The notes under the pieces: generated by a model
Database searches by the model: none
What the model was told of the DNA's origin: nothing
The model's input: only the letters and a program-made list of their open reading frames with translations
In this document: positions 27,136-35,578 of the stretch, one piece after another
Position numbering within the stretch: position 1 is the first letter of the stretch
Layout: the number at the start of each line of letters is the position of its first letter
Assembly (NCBI GenBank): GCA_965219935.1
Contig: CBDCOU010000003.1
Coordinates: forward strand, 4,792,628-4,856,627
Length of the DNA: 64,000 nucleotides
Direction: 5' to 3'
Source of the DNA: Bin34 sp965219935
GTDB lineage: Bacteria > Chloroflexota > Anaerolineae > Caldilineales > Caldilineaceae
Translations under genes and position numbers: made by a program

Positions 27136-29022
27136 ATGGGCTACCTTTTTGGCGTTGCCGGTGCAGTTCCCGGTGAGCAACTGCGACGGCAGCTGACCAC
27201 CCTGTGTGAGGCAGTGAACCCGACCGGGGAACTGTCGAGCCAGGAGTTGGATGTCCCGGGTTTCGCCTGTGCGGACCTGAATCACCAGCGGGAACTGCCG
27301 CTGGCGGGGACTCTGGTGCAGGAGCGGGGGCCGTCGTCGTTGCTGGCCGTCTCAGCCTGTCTGGACAACCGAAAGGAGCTGGTGGGCGACCTGGAGTTGC
27401 CGGCGGCCGAGGCACTCCGGTTGTCCGACCCGGAACTCGCGTCGCTGGCCTGGCGCCGTTGGGGGGATGCTTGCCGCGATCGCCTGATCGGGGACTGGAT
27501 CTGCATCGAGTGGGACGGTGAACGCCGCCGCCTGACGCTGCTGCGGGATCACAACGGCAACAGCATCCTCTACTTCGCTTGCAAGGCCGGCATGATGGCG
27601 TTTGGCACTTCGGGACGCGCCCTGTTGGCGTTGCCCTGGGTTTCGAATCGGCTGGATGAACTGTCCCTGGCCTGCATCGTCGCCAACATGGAGCCGGTCG
27701 GCCGCAGGACCGTCTATGCGGACCTGTGTCGGCTTCCGCCGGGATGGATGGCAACGCTGGACGGTCGCGAAAGTCGGCTGCAACGGTACTGGTTCCCCGA
27801 AGACACACCGCTGTGGGAGGGACAGGGAAGTTCGGTCTATCAGGAAGCCCTGCGCACCGGCATTGCCGATGCAGTGGGCCGCATGGTCGTCCGGGCCGAA
27901 TCCCCGGCCATACAGCTGAGTGGCGGTCTCGACTCGGGTGCGGTGGCCTGGGGTACCAGCCAGGCACATCTTCCGTCAAAGGGCGTGGCCGGTTACTGTT
28001 CGGTGCCTGTTCATGACACACAAGCAGCGTGGCCTGCCGAGGCGGTTGCCAACGAGCTCCCGCTGGCCGAGGAAATCGGTCGGGCGACCGGTGTGGACCC
28101 TGTGCACGCCGTACCCGCTACTGGAGTGTCGGTGCTGGACGGCATTCGTTGGATGCTCGACGTGCGCCTGGAACCCAGCATCGGTGCCGGGAACATGTAC
28201 TGGATTTCCGCGCTGTTCCGGGAGGCCAAGGCACGGGGCCACGACCTGATCCTGACCGGTCAGCAAGGGAACGGGACCATTTCCTGGTATGGCAGACCCT
28301 GGTCGCGTTCCTTCGGAGAGTTGTGGCGGCACCGTTCGCCGGCCGGAGCCGTGCAGCACAAGCTGCTAAGGCCATTGCTGGCGCGGATGGGGCGCGACGG
28401 AGTCAACCGATGGCGGATCGGCTCCGAACCCTGGCTCGCGGGCACCTTGATCCGTCCGGACTTCGCCCGGAAGGTTCATCTCCGGGAATACATCGCCGAA
28501 GAGGCCTACGGGTTTTGGTTTCACTCGTTCGCGATGGACCCGCGGATTGACCGGTGGCGGGTCATTGAGGCCGGACAGTCCCGCGTGGGAGGACGTTGGG
28601 CCGAAGGCGCGGATGCCCTCGGTCCGCGTGTCCGGGACCCGACTGCCACCAAGGACCTGGTGGAATTGTCGCTGTCCATTCCCGATCGGGAATGGTCCGG
28701 GCCGGCAGGAGCGCAGCGTTGGCTTGTTCGTCAGGCCATGCAGGGCCTGTTGCCGAACTCCGTGACCGGGTCGCTGGCAAGGGGAAGGCAGGCAGCCGAT
28801 ATCGTGCAACGGCTGCTGTCCGATACTCCTGCCGTTGAGGATCTGTTGGACAGATGCACTCCCAACTCCCAGGTGGCCCAATACCTGGACATGGAACGGA
28901 GCCGGACGACCTGGCAGGCCCTCTCCAGTGAACCGTTCACCTACCGGCTTCAGCAACGGTGCCTGCAGGAGCTGATCCCGGCCATCACATTGGCCATGTT
29001 CCTCGAACAACGACAGCCTTGA
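27136..29022 (+). CDS. asparagine synthetase-like ligase without glutaminase Cys
   Basis: The 628-residue protein has the two-domain layout of class-II-glutamine-dependent asparagine synthetases. Residues 1-215 form an Ntn-like half with GDWICIEWDGERRRLTLLRD and NSILYFA. Residues 240-600 form the synthetase half with the ATP pyrophosphate loop IQLSGGLDSGAVAWG. The first residues are MGYLFGVAG, so the Cys that must follow Met for glutamine hydrolysis is absent, and no better upstream start exists. Proteins with this defect include beta-lactam synthetase and lasso-peptide cyclases (McjC type), which adenylate a carboxylate for intramolecular amide formation. No peptidase, PqqD-like partner or precursor peptide is seen nearby, so the substrate is unknown. 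It follows an acetoacetate-decarboxylase-like gene. Confidence 0.75.
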   Translation: MGYLFGVAGAVPGEQLRRQLTTLCEAVNPTGELSSQELDVPGFACADLNHQRELPLAGTLVQERGPSSLLAVSACLDNRKELVGDLELPAAEALRLSDPELASLAWRRWGDACRDRLIGDWICIEWDGERRRLTLLRDHNGNSILYFACKAGMMAFGTSGRALLALPWVSNRLDELSLACIVANMEPVGRRTVYADLCRLPPGWMATLDGRESRLQRYWFPEDTPLWEGQGSSVYQEALRTGIADAVGRMVVRAESPAIQLSGGLDSGAVAWGTSQAHLPSKGVAGYCSVPVHDTQAAWPAEAVANELPLAEEIGRATGVDPVHAVPATGVSVLDGIRWMLDVRLEPSIGAGNMYWISALFREAKARGHDLILTGQQGNGTISWYGRPWSRSFGELWRHRSPAGAVQHKLLRPLLARMGRDGVNRWRIGSEPWLAGTLIRPDFARKVHLREYIAEEAYGFWFHSFAMDPRIDRWRVIEAGQSRVGGRWAEGADALGPRVRDPTATKDLVELSLSIPDREWSGPAGAQRWLVRQAMQGLLPNSVTGSLARGRQAADIVQRLLSDTPAVEDLLDRCTPNSQVAQYLDMERSRTTWQALSSEPFTYRLQQRCLQELIPAITLAMFLEQRQP

Positions 29023-29041
29023 AGATCCAAGGCAGCCAACT

Positions 29042-29821
29042 TCAGGCAAACAGGGACGGGAAGTACCGATAGGGGTCTCCCGGCTCGCCGAACAGGATTT
29101 CCTGGCGATCCGTCAGTGTGACGCTGTCCGGTATCTGGACACGGGATGACTTCCAGGCCATGTGGGACACACAGTACTTGTACAGGAGCGAGCGTCGTCC
29201 CGCCTTGCTGCGCCAAGCCGCGGTGCCATGGGTCAGCGACTCCGTGAACAGGGTGACGGAACCGGCCGGGGCATGGGGCATGACCACCGCCGGCGATGTT
29301 TCGGGTGCATCGAAGATGGCACGGGGAATCTTGTAGTTGCTCTTGTGGCTGCCGGGAATGCAGCAAAAGCCCCCCATGTCGGGCCCGGAATCGGTCAGGT
29401 TCCAGGTTACCACCATGAAGCCGTTGTAGATCTGGTTGGACTTGAAGGCGTAGTACTCGCCTTCCTCCACACCCGAGAACGGTGAAGTGGCGCCGTAGTC
29501 GGCATGCAGCATGCCGCGGTGCATCCCTTCCTCCATGCAGATGCCATAAATCCGGTCCAGTCGGAAGCAGTCCCCGAGCTGCTGCCGGAGAATGGGCATC
29601 ACCTTTTCATGGTCGAGGAGGTTGCAGAACGGTTCGCCCCAGTCCAGGAAGCCCGGCCCGTCCGGCGCACTTCCGAATCGTTCCCTGGATCCCTCTTCCG
29701 GTAGCTGGTGCTCGTCCAGGATGGCGTTGATGGTCGCCACTTCGTCGGTGCTGAGAGCGTTCTCGATGACCAGGTATCCCTGAAGATCGAACAGGTATTG
29801 CTGAACGGTGTCAAGGCTCAT
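29042..29821 (-). CDS. phytanoyl-CoA dioxygenase (PhyH) family protein
   Basis: The 259-residue Fe(II)/2-oxoglutarate oxygenase-like protein has the facial triad H106-x-D108 (LHADYG) and H198 (LTHGTAAW), with Arg209/210 as likely 2-oxoglutarate ligand. The N-terminal FDLQGYLVIENALSTDEVAT is typical of PhyH. Such enzymes hydroxylate a range of small molecules in environmental bacteria, and the substrate is not evident. It converges with the synthetase-like gene (19-bp gap). A second PhyH gene lies at 38272-39243. Confidence 0.85.
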   Translation of the reverse strand: MSLDTVQQYLFDLQGYLVIENALSTDEVATINAILDEHQLPEEGSRERFGSAPDGPGFLDWGEPFCNLLDHEKVMPILRQQLGDCFRLDRIYGICMEEGMHRGMLHADYGATSPFSGVEEGEYYAFKSNQIYNGFMVVTWNLTDSGPDMGGFCCIPGSHKSNYKIPRAIFDAPETSPAVVMPHAPAGSVTLFTESLTHGTAAWRSKAGRRSLLYKYCVSHMAWKSSRVQIPDSVTLTDRQEILFGEPGDPYRYFPSLFA

Positions 29822-30145
29822 GTCGATGGGCTCCGTATCCGTAAGGGTTGGCAGGTGATGGCTTCATGCAGTGCCGGCAAGATGAACGCCGGGGCCGGTT
29901 CGCCCCAGGAGCCGTCGCGCGGACACGCCGTAGGCTGTGATCGTACATCGTCCCGCAGAGAGACGATTGTTCGGTGTGGCGGGCATGGCGACTGCCGGCA
30001 CCGAACAAGCTGGAACGGGATGGATGGCCGCCTCCGGCATCCCGCCGGCCGTTAAACAGGTCAATTCAAGGCGGGTTGTCCAGAGTTGAGTTGAAACCGC
30101 ATCGCGGGAGCGGGAGTCCCCATCGGACTTGGAATGGGAGACTGA
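29822..30145. other. intergenic, no gene seen
   Basis: A 324-bp spacer between two minus-strand genes. No protein-like frame, strong hairpin or RNA gene is evident. It presumably carries the promoter of the PhyH gene. Confidence 0.4.
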
Positions 30146-31177
30146 CTACTTGGGGTCGTAGCGTGTTGCCTTCTCCAGAGTCGGGATGAAGTTGGCCAGG
30201 TTTGTGAACTGAAAGGGGCTCGTCTTGGCGATGTTCCGGACCTGACTGTCCGAGGCCGCGGAAGCCACCAAAATGGTCCGCTCGGGCACCACGTTCAACC
30301 GCCGCCGGATCTGGTGCATCTTCTTGCGCCGGGCCAAGGTGTTCTTGGCGGTTGTGCATTCGATCCACAGCGGCTCGTCCTCTTCCAGCACGAACAGATC
30401 CAGCTCGTGCTTGTTGCCGTCGTTGGCGATCTTGGCATTCATCAGAATCGAGTAACGGGCATTGCTGTCGTGCAGGAACTCGTCCAGCCGGCTGCCGACG
30501 AACTGTTCGAGCCAGTAGCCTTTCAGGAACCGGACCCCGTCCTTGGTGAGCGTGACCCGCAGACGCTGCGTTCCATCGCGTTGTTCGAACTTGTCCAAAT
30601 ACTTGGTGCGTTTCAGCATTTGGCAGAGATTGACGGAGTGGCTGTACTCCTTGGATGTCCTGTCGCCGAGATCCACCACCAGCGGCTCCTCCGCCTTGCT
30701 CCGGCTCAACTGATTGAACAGGGGGGCCAGCGATGTCGAGTGCCGCCGACCAAGGAAGCGGCAGGTTTCGGTGACCTGCTCGTCGATCGTGTCCTGGTAG
30801 TCCTCGATGACATAACCACGATCAGTCAGATAGTCGGCGGCAGGCTTGGACACGCCTGTAACGGCCACGGGCACCGGTGCCTTGCGCGATTGCCGTTGAC
30901 CGGTGCGGGCGCGTGTGCGCGTGGCCCCGGCTTGGGTCTTGGGGGCACCCTTGGCCGCTCTTTTCGCTGGCTGTCTGGCCTGGGTTCTTGGACGCGCCTG
31001 GCTTGCCCGCGGCTGCTCTGGCCGAGCCTGGGCCGGTTGAGCGGCGGTCGTACGCTCTTGCTGCAGCCTGCGGATGTCACCGCGCAGACTCCGCACCTCA
31101 GCCGTGAGTGCCTCCAGGGCCAAGGTCAGATTCTGCAGAATTTCATGCGTCTCCTTTCCGGAGCGGAACAGGTTCAC
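30146..31177 (-). CDS. coiled-coil protein with degenerate PD-(D/E)XK-like domain
   Basis: The 343-residue protein has three parts. Residues 1-45 form a short coiled coil (TLALEALTAEVRSLRGDIRR). Residues 46-105 are a very basic, Ala/Arg/Gln/Lys-rich linker likely to bind nucleic acid. Residues 110-343 are globular. The region KHELDLFVLEEDEPLWIECT looks like the core of PD-(D/E)XK nucleases such as DUF1887/Card1-type proteins (NE.D......iEcK), but Thr replaces the catalytic Lys. The following ARRKKMHQIRRRL helix is also as in that family. It may be a DNA- or RNA-binding relative without nuclease activity. It sits alone between metabolic genes. Confidence 0.5.
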   Translation of the reverse strand: MNLFRSGKETHEILQNLTLALEALTAEVRSLRGDIRRLQQERTTAAQPAQARPEQPRASQARPRTQARQPAKRAAKGAPKTQAGATRTRARTGQRQSRKAPVPVAVTGVSKPAADYLTDRGYVIEDYQDTIDEQVTETCRFLGRRHSTSLAPLFNQLSRSKAEEPLVVDLGDRTSKEYSHSVNLCQMLKRTKYLDKFEQRDGTQRLRVTLTKDGVRFLKGYWLEQFVGSRLDEFLHDSNARYSILMNAKIANDGNKHELDLFVLEEDEPLWIECTTAKNTLARRKKMHQIRRRLNVVPERTILVASAASDSQVRNIAKTSPFQFTNLANFIPTLEKATRYDPK

Positions 31178-31316
31178 TTCGACACCTTGCTTGTTATTTG
31201 TTATCTATTTGGATGATAGGTGGCGGCCCCGCCGAATAGGTGAATTCAGCGCTTTTCCAGGGCCATGTTGTTTGCGTTTGCACTTGCAGGAATTGAAACT
31301 CCCGGACTGTTGGGGC

Positions 31317-32306
31317 CTATGGTGCTGCCTGGACCAGAACTTCCGGGTTGAGCGGGTTGTGGGGCTCCTTGCCGGCGAAGAACCGCAGGATTTCCTCCAC
31401 GGCCATGGCTTCGATGCGTTCGCGCGCCTCCACCGTGGTGGTGGCGGAGTGGGGCGTAGCCACCAGCTTGGGATGGGTCCTAAGCCGCGAACCCACAGGG
31501 AGTGGTTCAGGGTCGAACACGTCGAGGCCCGCTCCCGCCAGCTTGCCGGAGTCCAAGGCATCCAACAGGGCGTCGCCGTCGACCAGGGGACCGCGGGCCA
31601 GGTTGAACAGGAACGCACCGTCCTTCATCTGCGCGATGGTCTCCCGGTTGATCATGTGGCGCGTGGACGGGATGGACGGCGCATGCAGGGACAGGAAGTC
31701 GGCTTGGGTCAGGACCTCCGAAACGGAGGCCAGTTCCACTTCCAGGCCGGTTGCGGCCACGGCCTCCTCGGTCATGATGGGATCGTGGGCCACGACCCGC
31801 ATGCCGAATCCACGTTGGCAGATATGGGCCACGCGCTGACCGATGCGCCCAAAGCCCATCAATCCCAGGGTCTGGCCCATCAGTTCGCGGCCCATGGGCA
31901 CGCCCCTGGGTGCGAACCGGCCCTCGGCCAGCTGGGCGGCACCCTCCGGAACCCGTTTGGCACAGGCCAGCATCAGGGCAATAGTGTGTTCCGCGGTCGA
32001 TTCGGTCGGACCGGCCGGGGTATTGCAGAACAGGACTCCGGCCGCGGTGGCGTCCTCGGTCACCACGTTGTCCGTGCCAATGCCGGTGCGGACAAGAATC
32101 TCGAGGTTGGGGAGGCGTCGGAACACTTCCGTGTCGTAGCGGAGACCCGAACTGGCCAGGATGGCCTGGGCTTCGACAGCCGTGGCCACGGGGTCCGGGT
32201 GCCCCTTGTCGGGAACCAGGATCTCCACGTCCGGGCCAAACGCCTGCAGCGCGTCGGACAACTGTTGGATTTCGCACCAGACGGCGGTCAACCGGGATTT
32301 GGGCAT
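31317..32306 (-). CDS. D-isomer-specific 2-hydroxyacid dehydrogenase
   Basis: The 329-residue NAD-dependent oxidoreductase is of the phosphoglycerate-dehydrogenase/glyoxylate-reductase type. It shows LVRTGIGTDNV, the NAD-binding loop LGLMGFGRIGQRVA, FNLARGPLVDGDAL with the substrate-binding Arg, GAGLDVFDPEPLP with the catalytic Glu, and ATPHSATTT with the catalytic His. It reduces 2-oxoacids to D-2-hydroxyacids or the reverse. It is 57 bp downstream of the sulfatase gene on the same strand and probably shares its transcript. Co-location with sulfatase and galactonate-dehydratase genes suggests sugar-acid metabolism; this is inference. Confidence 0.88.
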   Translation of the reverse strand: MPKSRLTAVWCEIQQLSDALQAFGPDVEILVPDKGHPDPVATAVEAQAILASSGLRYDTEVFRRLPNLEILVRTGIGTDNVVTEDATAAGVLFCNTPAGPTESTAEHTIALMLACAKRVPEGAAQLAEGRFAPRGVPMGRELMGQTLGLMGFGRIGQRVAHICQRGFGMRVVAHDPIMTEEAVAATGLEVELASVSEVLTQADFLSLHAPSIPSTRHMINRETIAQMKDGAFLFNLARGPLVDGDALLDALDSGKLAGAGLDVFDPEPLPVGSRLRTHPKLVATPHSATTTVEARERIEAMAVEEILRFFAGKEPHNPLNPEVLVQAAP

Positions 32307-32363
32307 TGGGACTGGCGTTCCCCTTCGAGGTGGTTGGCTGATGGTGGAACAGAGTGGTGGCGC

Positions 32364-33854
32364 CTACGTTTCCAGTCCGGAGTGGATGGGGCGTCCGCCG
32401 TATTGTTCGAGATTGTCGGCATGGCCTTCCCGCCCGGTGGCGCGCAGGCGCTCCAGGTACTCGGGCCAGTAGGGATGGTTGGTGTTGGCATGGTGGGGGC
32501 CGCCTTCGGCCATTACCCCCCAGAAGGGATCCCCGCGCTCGGAAGTTCCCATCTGGTCCCCCATCCACTGGTCCAGGCGCAGGAGTCCGGCCCCCAGCAT
32601 GTCGGGGCGGGCTGCGGCCAGATTGTGCTGCTCATGGGGATCGTCGGCCAGGTTGAACAGCATGTAGGCCGGCAGCTCCTTGAGGCCGGTGTGATAGGTC
32701 CGGAGCAGAAGCCAGTCATCCCAGCGCACGCTGCGCTGGCAGCTCCAGGCTCCGTTGCTGAGCACGAGATAGGGGCGTTCCCCGCCGCCGTCCGAACTCA
32801 GTGCGCCGGCGAAGCTTTGGCCCTGCCAGAAGTCGGGACACTCGCCATCCACCAGATCCATGAGCGTGGCCGGCAGATCCACGTTGTAGTTGAACTGGCC
32901 GCGGATCGTTCCCTCCTGCCCGTTGGTTACCCCGGGCCAGCGCACGATGAGAGGCACCCTGTTGGTGATGTGGTCGGCGAGCTGGTGGTCGCCCCACACG
33001 TTGAGCTCGCCGTGGTTCTCCCCGTGGTCGGCCGAAATGACGATGGCCGTCTCCTCGTAAATGCCTAGGTCCTTCAGATCCTGGATCAGCTTGCCGACAT
33101 AGTGGTCCGCGTACCGGATGCCCGTGTCGTAGCCGTCCAGGTGGGCCTTGGCATCCGCCAGCGTCCCGATGCTGCCCGCGCCCATGGTTGAAACCGGGGA
33201 CAGGCGGTCGTTCAGCCCGGGCACCTCGGTGGCGCTGTGCGGCCCGTAGGAGGCGTTCTGGCGGTCGATCAGATCCTGGGTAATCCAGGGATCCATCGGC
33301 TCGTCGGCGAACGGGTTGCCGAAGTCCTCGGGATGGTCGTAGGGGGTGTGGGGATCCCAGAAGTTGACGTGGAGGAACCAATTGTCGTTGCGGCCGTTGG
33401 CTTCCAGCCAGCGTTTGGCCGGGGGATACATCTCGTCCGCGTTCTCCAGGCCGTTGCCGCCCGTGTCGTAGGTTTCGCTGAACCCGTACCAGACCTGGTA
33501 CGCCGTGTGCCGGTTCGGGAACGGGCTGATGCTGGCGGTGTGGTAGCCGGCCTGCCGCAGGGCGCTGGCAAGAGTCCCTTGTGCCAGCCGGGACCGAAAC
33601 GCGCGTCCCGCTCCCTGGGGCGTCATGTCGGCGTACAGGCCTCCGTGGTTCACCACGCCGGTGCGGATGCCGAACTGGCCCGTGAACAGGGCGGTGCGAC
33701 TGGGCAGGCAGGGCGTGTCGGAGGCGTAGTAGTTGGTGAAGCGGACACCCTCGGACGCCACCGCGTCGATGTTGGGCGACGTGTTTCGGTGATAGCCGTA
33801 GCAGGACAGGTGGTCTGGACGCAGCGAATCAATGTCGATGTAGAGGATGCGCAT
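32364..33854 (-). CDS. sulfatase (formylglycine-dependent type)
   Basis: The 496-residue protein starts MRILYIDIDSLRPDHLSCYG (ATG at 33854), with metal-binding Asp residues near the N-terminus. The motif C49-L-P-S-R53 in TPCLPSRTALFTG is the C-x-P-x-R signature whose Cys becomes formylglycine. VISADHGENHGE is the second metal site. The family hydrolyses sulfate esters of sugars and other molecules. No signal peptide is seen, so it is likely cytoplasmic and acts on imported substrates. It lies upstream of a hydroxyacid dehydrogenase on the same strand. A second, atypical sulfatase is at 36745-38145. Confidence 0.9.
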   Translation of the reverse strand: MRILYIDIDSLRPDHLSCYGYHRNTSPNIDAVASEGVRFTNYYASDTPCLPSRTALFTGQFGIRTGVVNHGGLYADMTPQGAGRAFRSRLAQGTLASALRQAGYHTASISPFPNRHTAYQVWYGFSETYDTGGNGLENADEMYPPAKRWLEANGRNDNWFLHVNFWDPHTPYDHPEDFGNPFADEPMDPWITQDLIDRQNASYGPHSATEVPGLNDRLSPVSTMGAGSIGTLADAKAHLDGYDTGIRYADHYVGKLIQDLKDLGIYEETAIVISADHGENHGELNVWGDHQLADHITNRVPLIVRWPGVTNGQEGTIRGQFNYNVDLPATLMDLVDGECPDFWQGQSFAGALSSDGGGERPYLVLSNGAWSCQRSVRWDDWLLLRTYHTGLKELPAYMLFNLADDPHEQHNLAAARPDMLGAGLLRLDQWMGDQMGTSERGDPFWGVMAEGGPHHANTNHPYWPEYLERLRATGREGHADNLEQYGGRPIHSGLET

Positions 33855-34725
33855 AGGGGCTCCGCGCGCGGCTGGTGGCAGGCATGTTGGCAAGGACGGT
33901 ATCCGACGCGACGAGGACCGCCGGCGTTCGGGGATTAGAGTCTATGAAGGTTTGGCGCAACCCGTCGGGCCGGGTTCGGCCGGTACCGTTCAAGGTTGCT
34001 GTTTGACGCGGAACTATCGGGAGGCGGGGGAGTAAGTGGGATTTGGACGGTGGCGATGTAGCGGCATGCACCAACCAGGCGGAGTCACATGGGCCGACAC
34101 GCATCGGGCGACAACCACACAGTTGGAGCCAAGATCCTGACCCTCGTTACGGCGGGCATATTATCACGCTGAGGGGGCTGACCTCGTCCAACAAGCCACC
34201 GGTGGCATGGCTTCAGTCCGGTTGATTTTGGTCCGGATCCAGAATAGACGAAGGGCTCCTACCTTGGTTTTGTGTGGCAACACACAAAAAGGGCCTCCTC
34301 GCCGTGGACTTCAACCCAGTCCACTATGGCGAAAGTCATTCGCATCCGTGCCAACCGCGTGTGGTGCCGTTCGGCACCGCTGCCGCATAGGCCTGCATGA
34401 AGGCAGGATGTGCTCCCAATGGTGCCTGGTATTCATCGGCATGGCGGTGTGCAGGTTGCTTCCCATTTTGAACCAGAGAGGCGAGGACAGGTTCCTTGGC
34501 GGTAGGGCACTGGACCCACGCCTGCGGCCAATTGGGCTCGACTTTCAACTTCAAACTGTTGCTGAGTGGTAATCCCTTGTGCAACCCGGCCCAAGGGGAA
34601 GCTGGCGAATCACCGGGTCGATCCACGCACCGATGGTGACTTTGGGCAGGTGTGCCTTGGTTTCAGGGGGCCATTGATCGCCCCATGTGTGGCCACCGCC
34701 AGGTTCATTTCCTGGCCGTTGCCCG
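33855..34725. other. 0.87-kb region without recognisable gene
   Basis: No frame on either strand resembles a known protein. A minus frame around 34400-34560 (KVEPNWPQAWVQCPTAKEPV) has protein-like composition but no start or homologue that I can name. No tRNA or repeat was recognised. Confidence 0.35.
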
Positions 34726-35031
34726 TCACCGCTCCAGGGCACGGCGAACGGCATCGGGCTCGCGGTCGATGACGGTTAGGAGGACGCGCGCAGCGCGGTC
34801 GGGGACCCTGCGGCCTTGTTCCCATTCCTGGATAGCGCGGGAGTCCAGGCCGAACTGGTCGGCAAATTGTTGGCGACTGAGGTTCATTCGTTTGCGTAGC
34901 GCCACAATGTGTTCCGCAGCCGGATCGTCGACAATGCGGTGCGGAAGGGAGATTTCGCCGCGTACGTGGGCAAGCACCTCGCTCAAAGCCGCTTCCACTT
35001 CGAGGCCCACCTGTGTTCGCCGCGTTGTCAT
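34726..35031 (-). CDS. XRE-family antitoxin (HigA-like)
   Basis: The 101-residue protein carries a Cro/C1-type helix-turn-helix at residues 42-75 (LRKRMNLSRQQFADQFGLDS, then IQEWEQGRR). Its N-terminal 40 residues, with VEAALSEVLAHVRGE, resemble the toxin-binding arm of HigA/DNA-binding antitoxins. It overlaps the toxin gene upstream by 4 bp, the usual coupling in toxin-first HigBA operons. It would neutralise the RelE-like toxin and repress the operon, probably at the palindrome 35371-35385. Confidence 0.82.
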   Translation of the reverse strand: MTTRRTQVGLEVEAALSEVLAHVRGEISLPHRIVDDPAAEHIVALRKRMNLSRQQFADQFGLDSRAIQEWEQGRRVPDRAARVLLTVIDREPDAVRRALER

Positions 35032-35360
35032 CGGGAGTTTTCCTGTTTCTTGATTTCAGCCACCAGTCCCACAAGCACCTTCTTGTCCGCCGGACTCAGG
35101 TCGTCGCGATCCGCTTTCGCGTACGCGGTCAGCAGGTATACCGTCCCAGGTGCGACGTGATGGAAGTAAATTGTGCGGATGCCTCCTCGCTTTCCCTTCC
35201 CCGACCTGGCCCAGCGCAGTTTCCGTATTCCACCGGTTCCGCGAATCACGGGTGCAGCATTCGGATCAGCACCGATTGCTGCCTCCATCTCTTGGCGCTC
35301 CATTTCCGACAGGAGCTTGCGCACTGCTCGCTCATATGTCTTAGTGACAACAATTCGCAC
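35028..35360 (-). CDS. RelE/HigB-like type II toxin
   Basis: Starting from GTG at 35360 the protein has 110 residues: VRIVVTKTYERAVRKLLSE, then GTGGIRKLRWARSGKGKRGG, IRTIYFHHVAPGTVYLLTAY and a KADRDDLSPADKK tail. These are the core strands and basic residues of RelE/HigB mRNA interferases, which cleave mRNA on ribosomes. An ATG at 35471 would add 37 residues of unrelated sequence across the operator, so the GTG is preferred. The toxin gene precedes the antitoxin and overlaps it, as in higBA operons. Confidence 0.82.
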   Translation of the reverse strand: MRIVVTKTYERAVRKLLSEMERQEMEAAIGADPNAAPVIRGTGGIRKLRWARSGKGKRGGIRTIYFHHVAPGTVYLLTAYAKADRDDLSPADKKVLVGLVAEIKKQENSR

Positions 35361-35370
35361 AAGTTCATTG

Positions 35371-35385
35371 TGCGGCAATGCCGCA
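35371..35385. promoter_or_regulatory. palindromic operator candidate for the toxin-antitoxin operon
   Basis: The 15-bp sequence TGCGGCAATGCCGCA has perfect 6-bp arms around a 3-bp centre and lies 10 bp upstream of the toxin GTG. A palindrome here is the expected place for autoregulation by the HigA-like antitoxin. It could also pair in RNA and mask the ribosome-binding site. Confidence 0.6.
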
Positions 35386-35578
35386 TGTTTGTCAACTCCG
35401 TATCCATGGCGGAATGTCCATCTTGGCTTCTTGTAGCATTGATGGTGGGCTGTGGCAACGGGCCGGCTCATGTATTCCGTTGCATTGACTGTACGGCTGG
35501 TTAGACTGCATGCACGACCTCCTTGATCAAGTTACCCAAGACATACATTTGCCGGGTGGATCACCATCCGTGCCTGCC

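Noticed and set aside
26021..28021. Minus-strand extension of the MFS gene to 1,069 residues
   Set aside because: It is antisense to the acetoacetate-decarboxylase-like and synthetase-like genes and has shadow-like Pro/Arg composition.
31074..33068. Long plus-strand open frame of 664 codons
   Set aside because: It is the antisense shadow of the dehydrogenase and sulfatase genes; no protein family resemblance.
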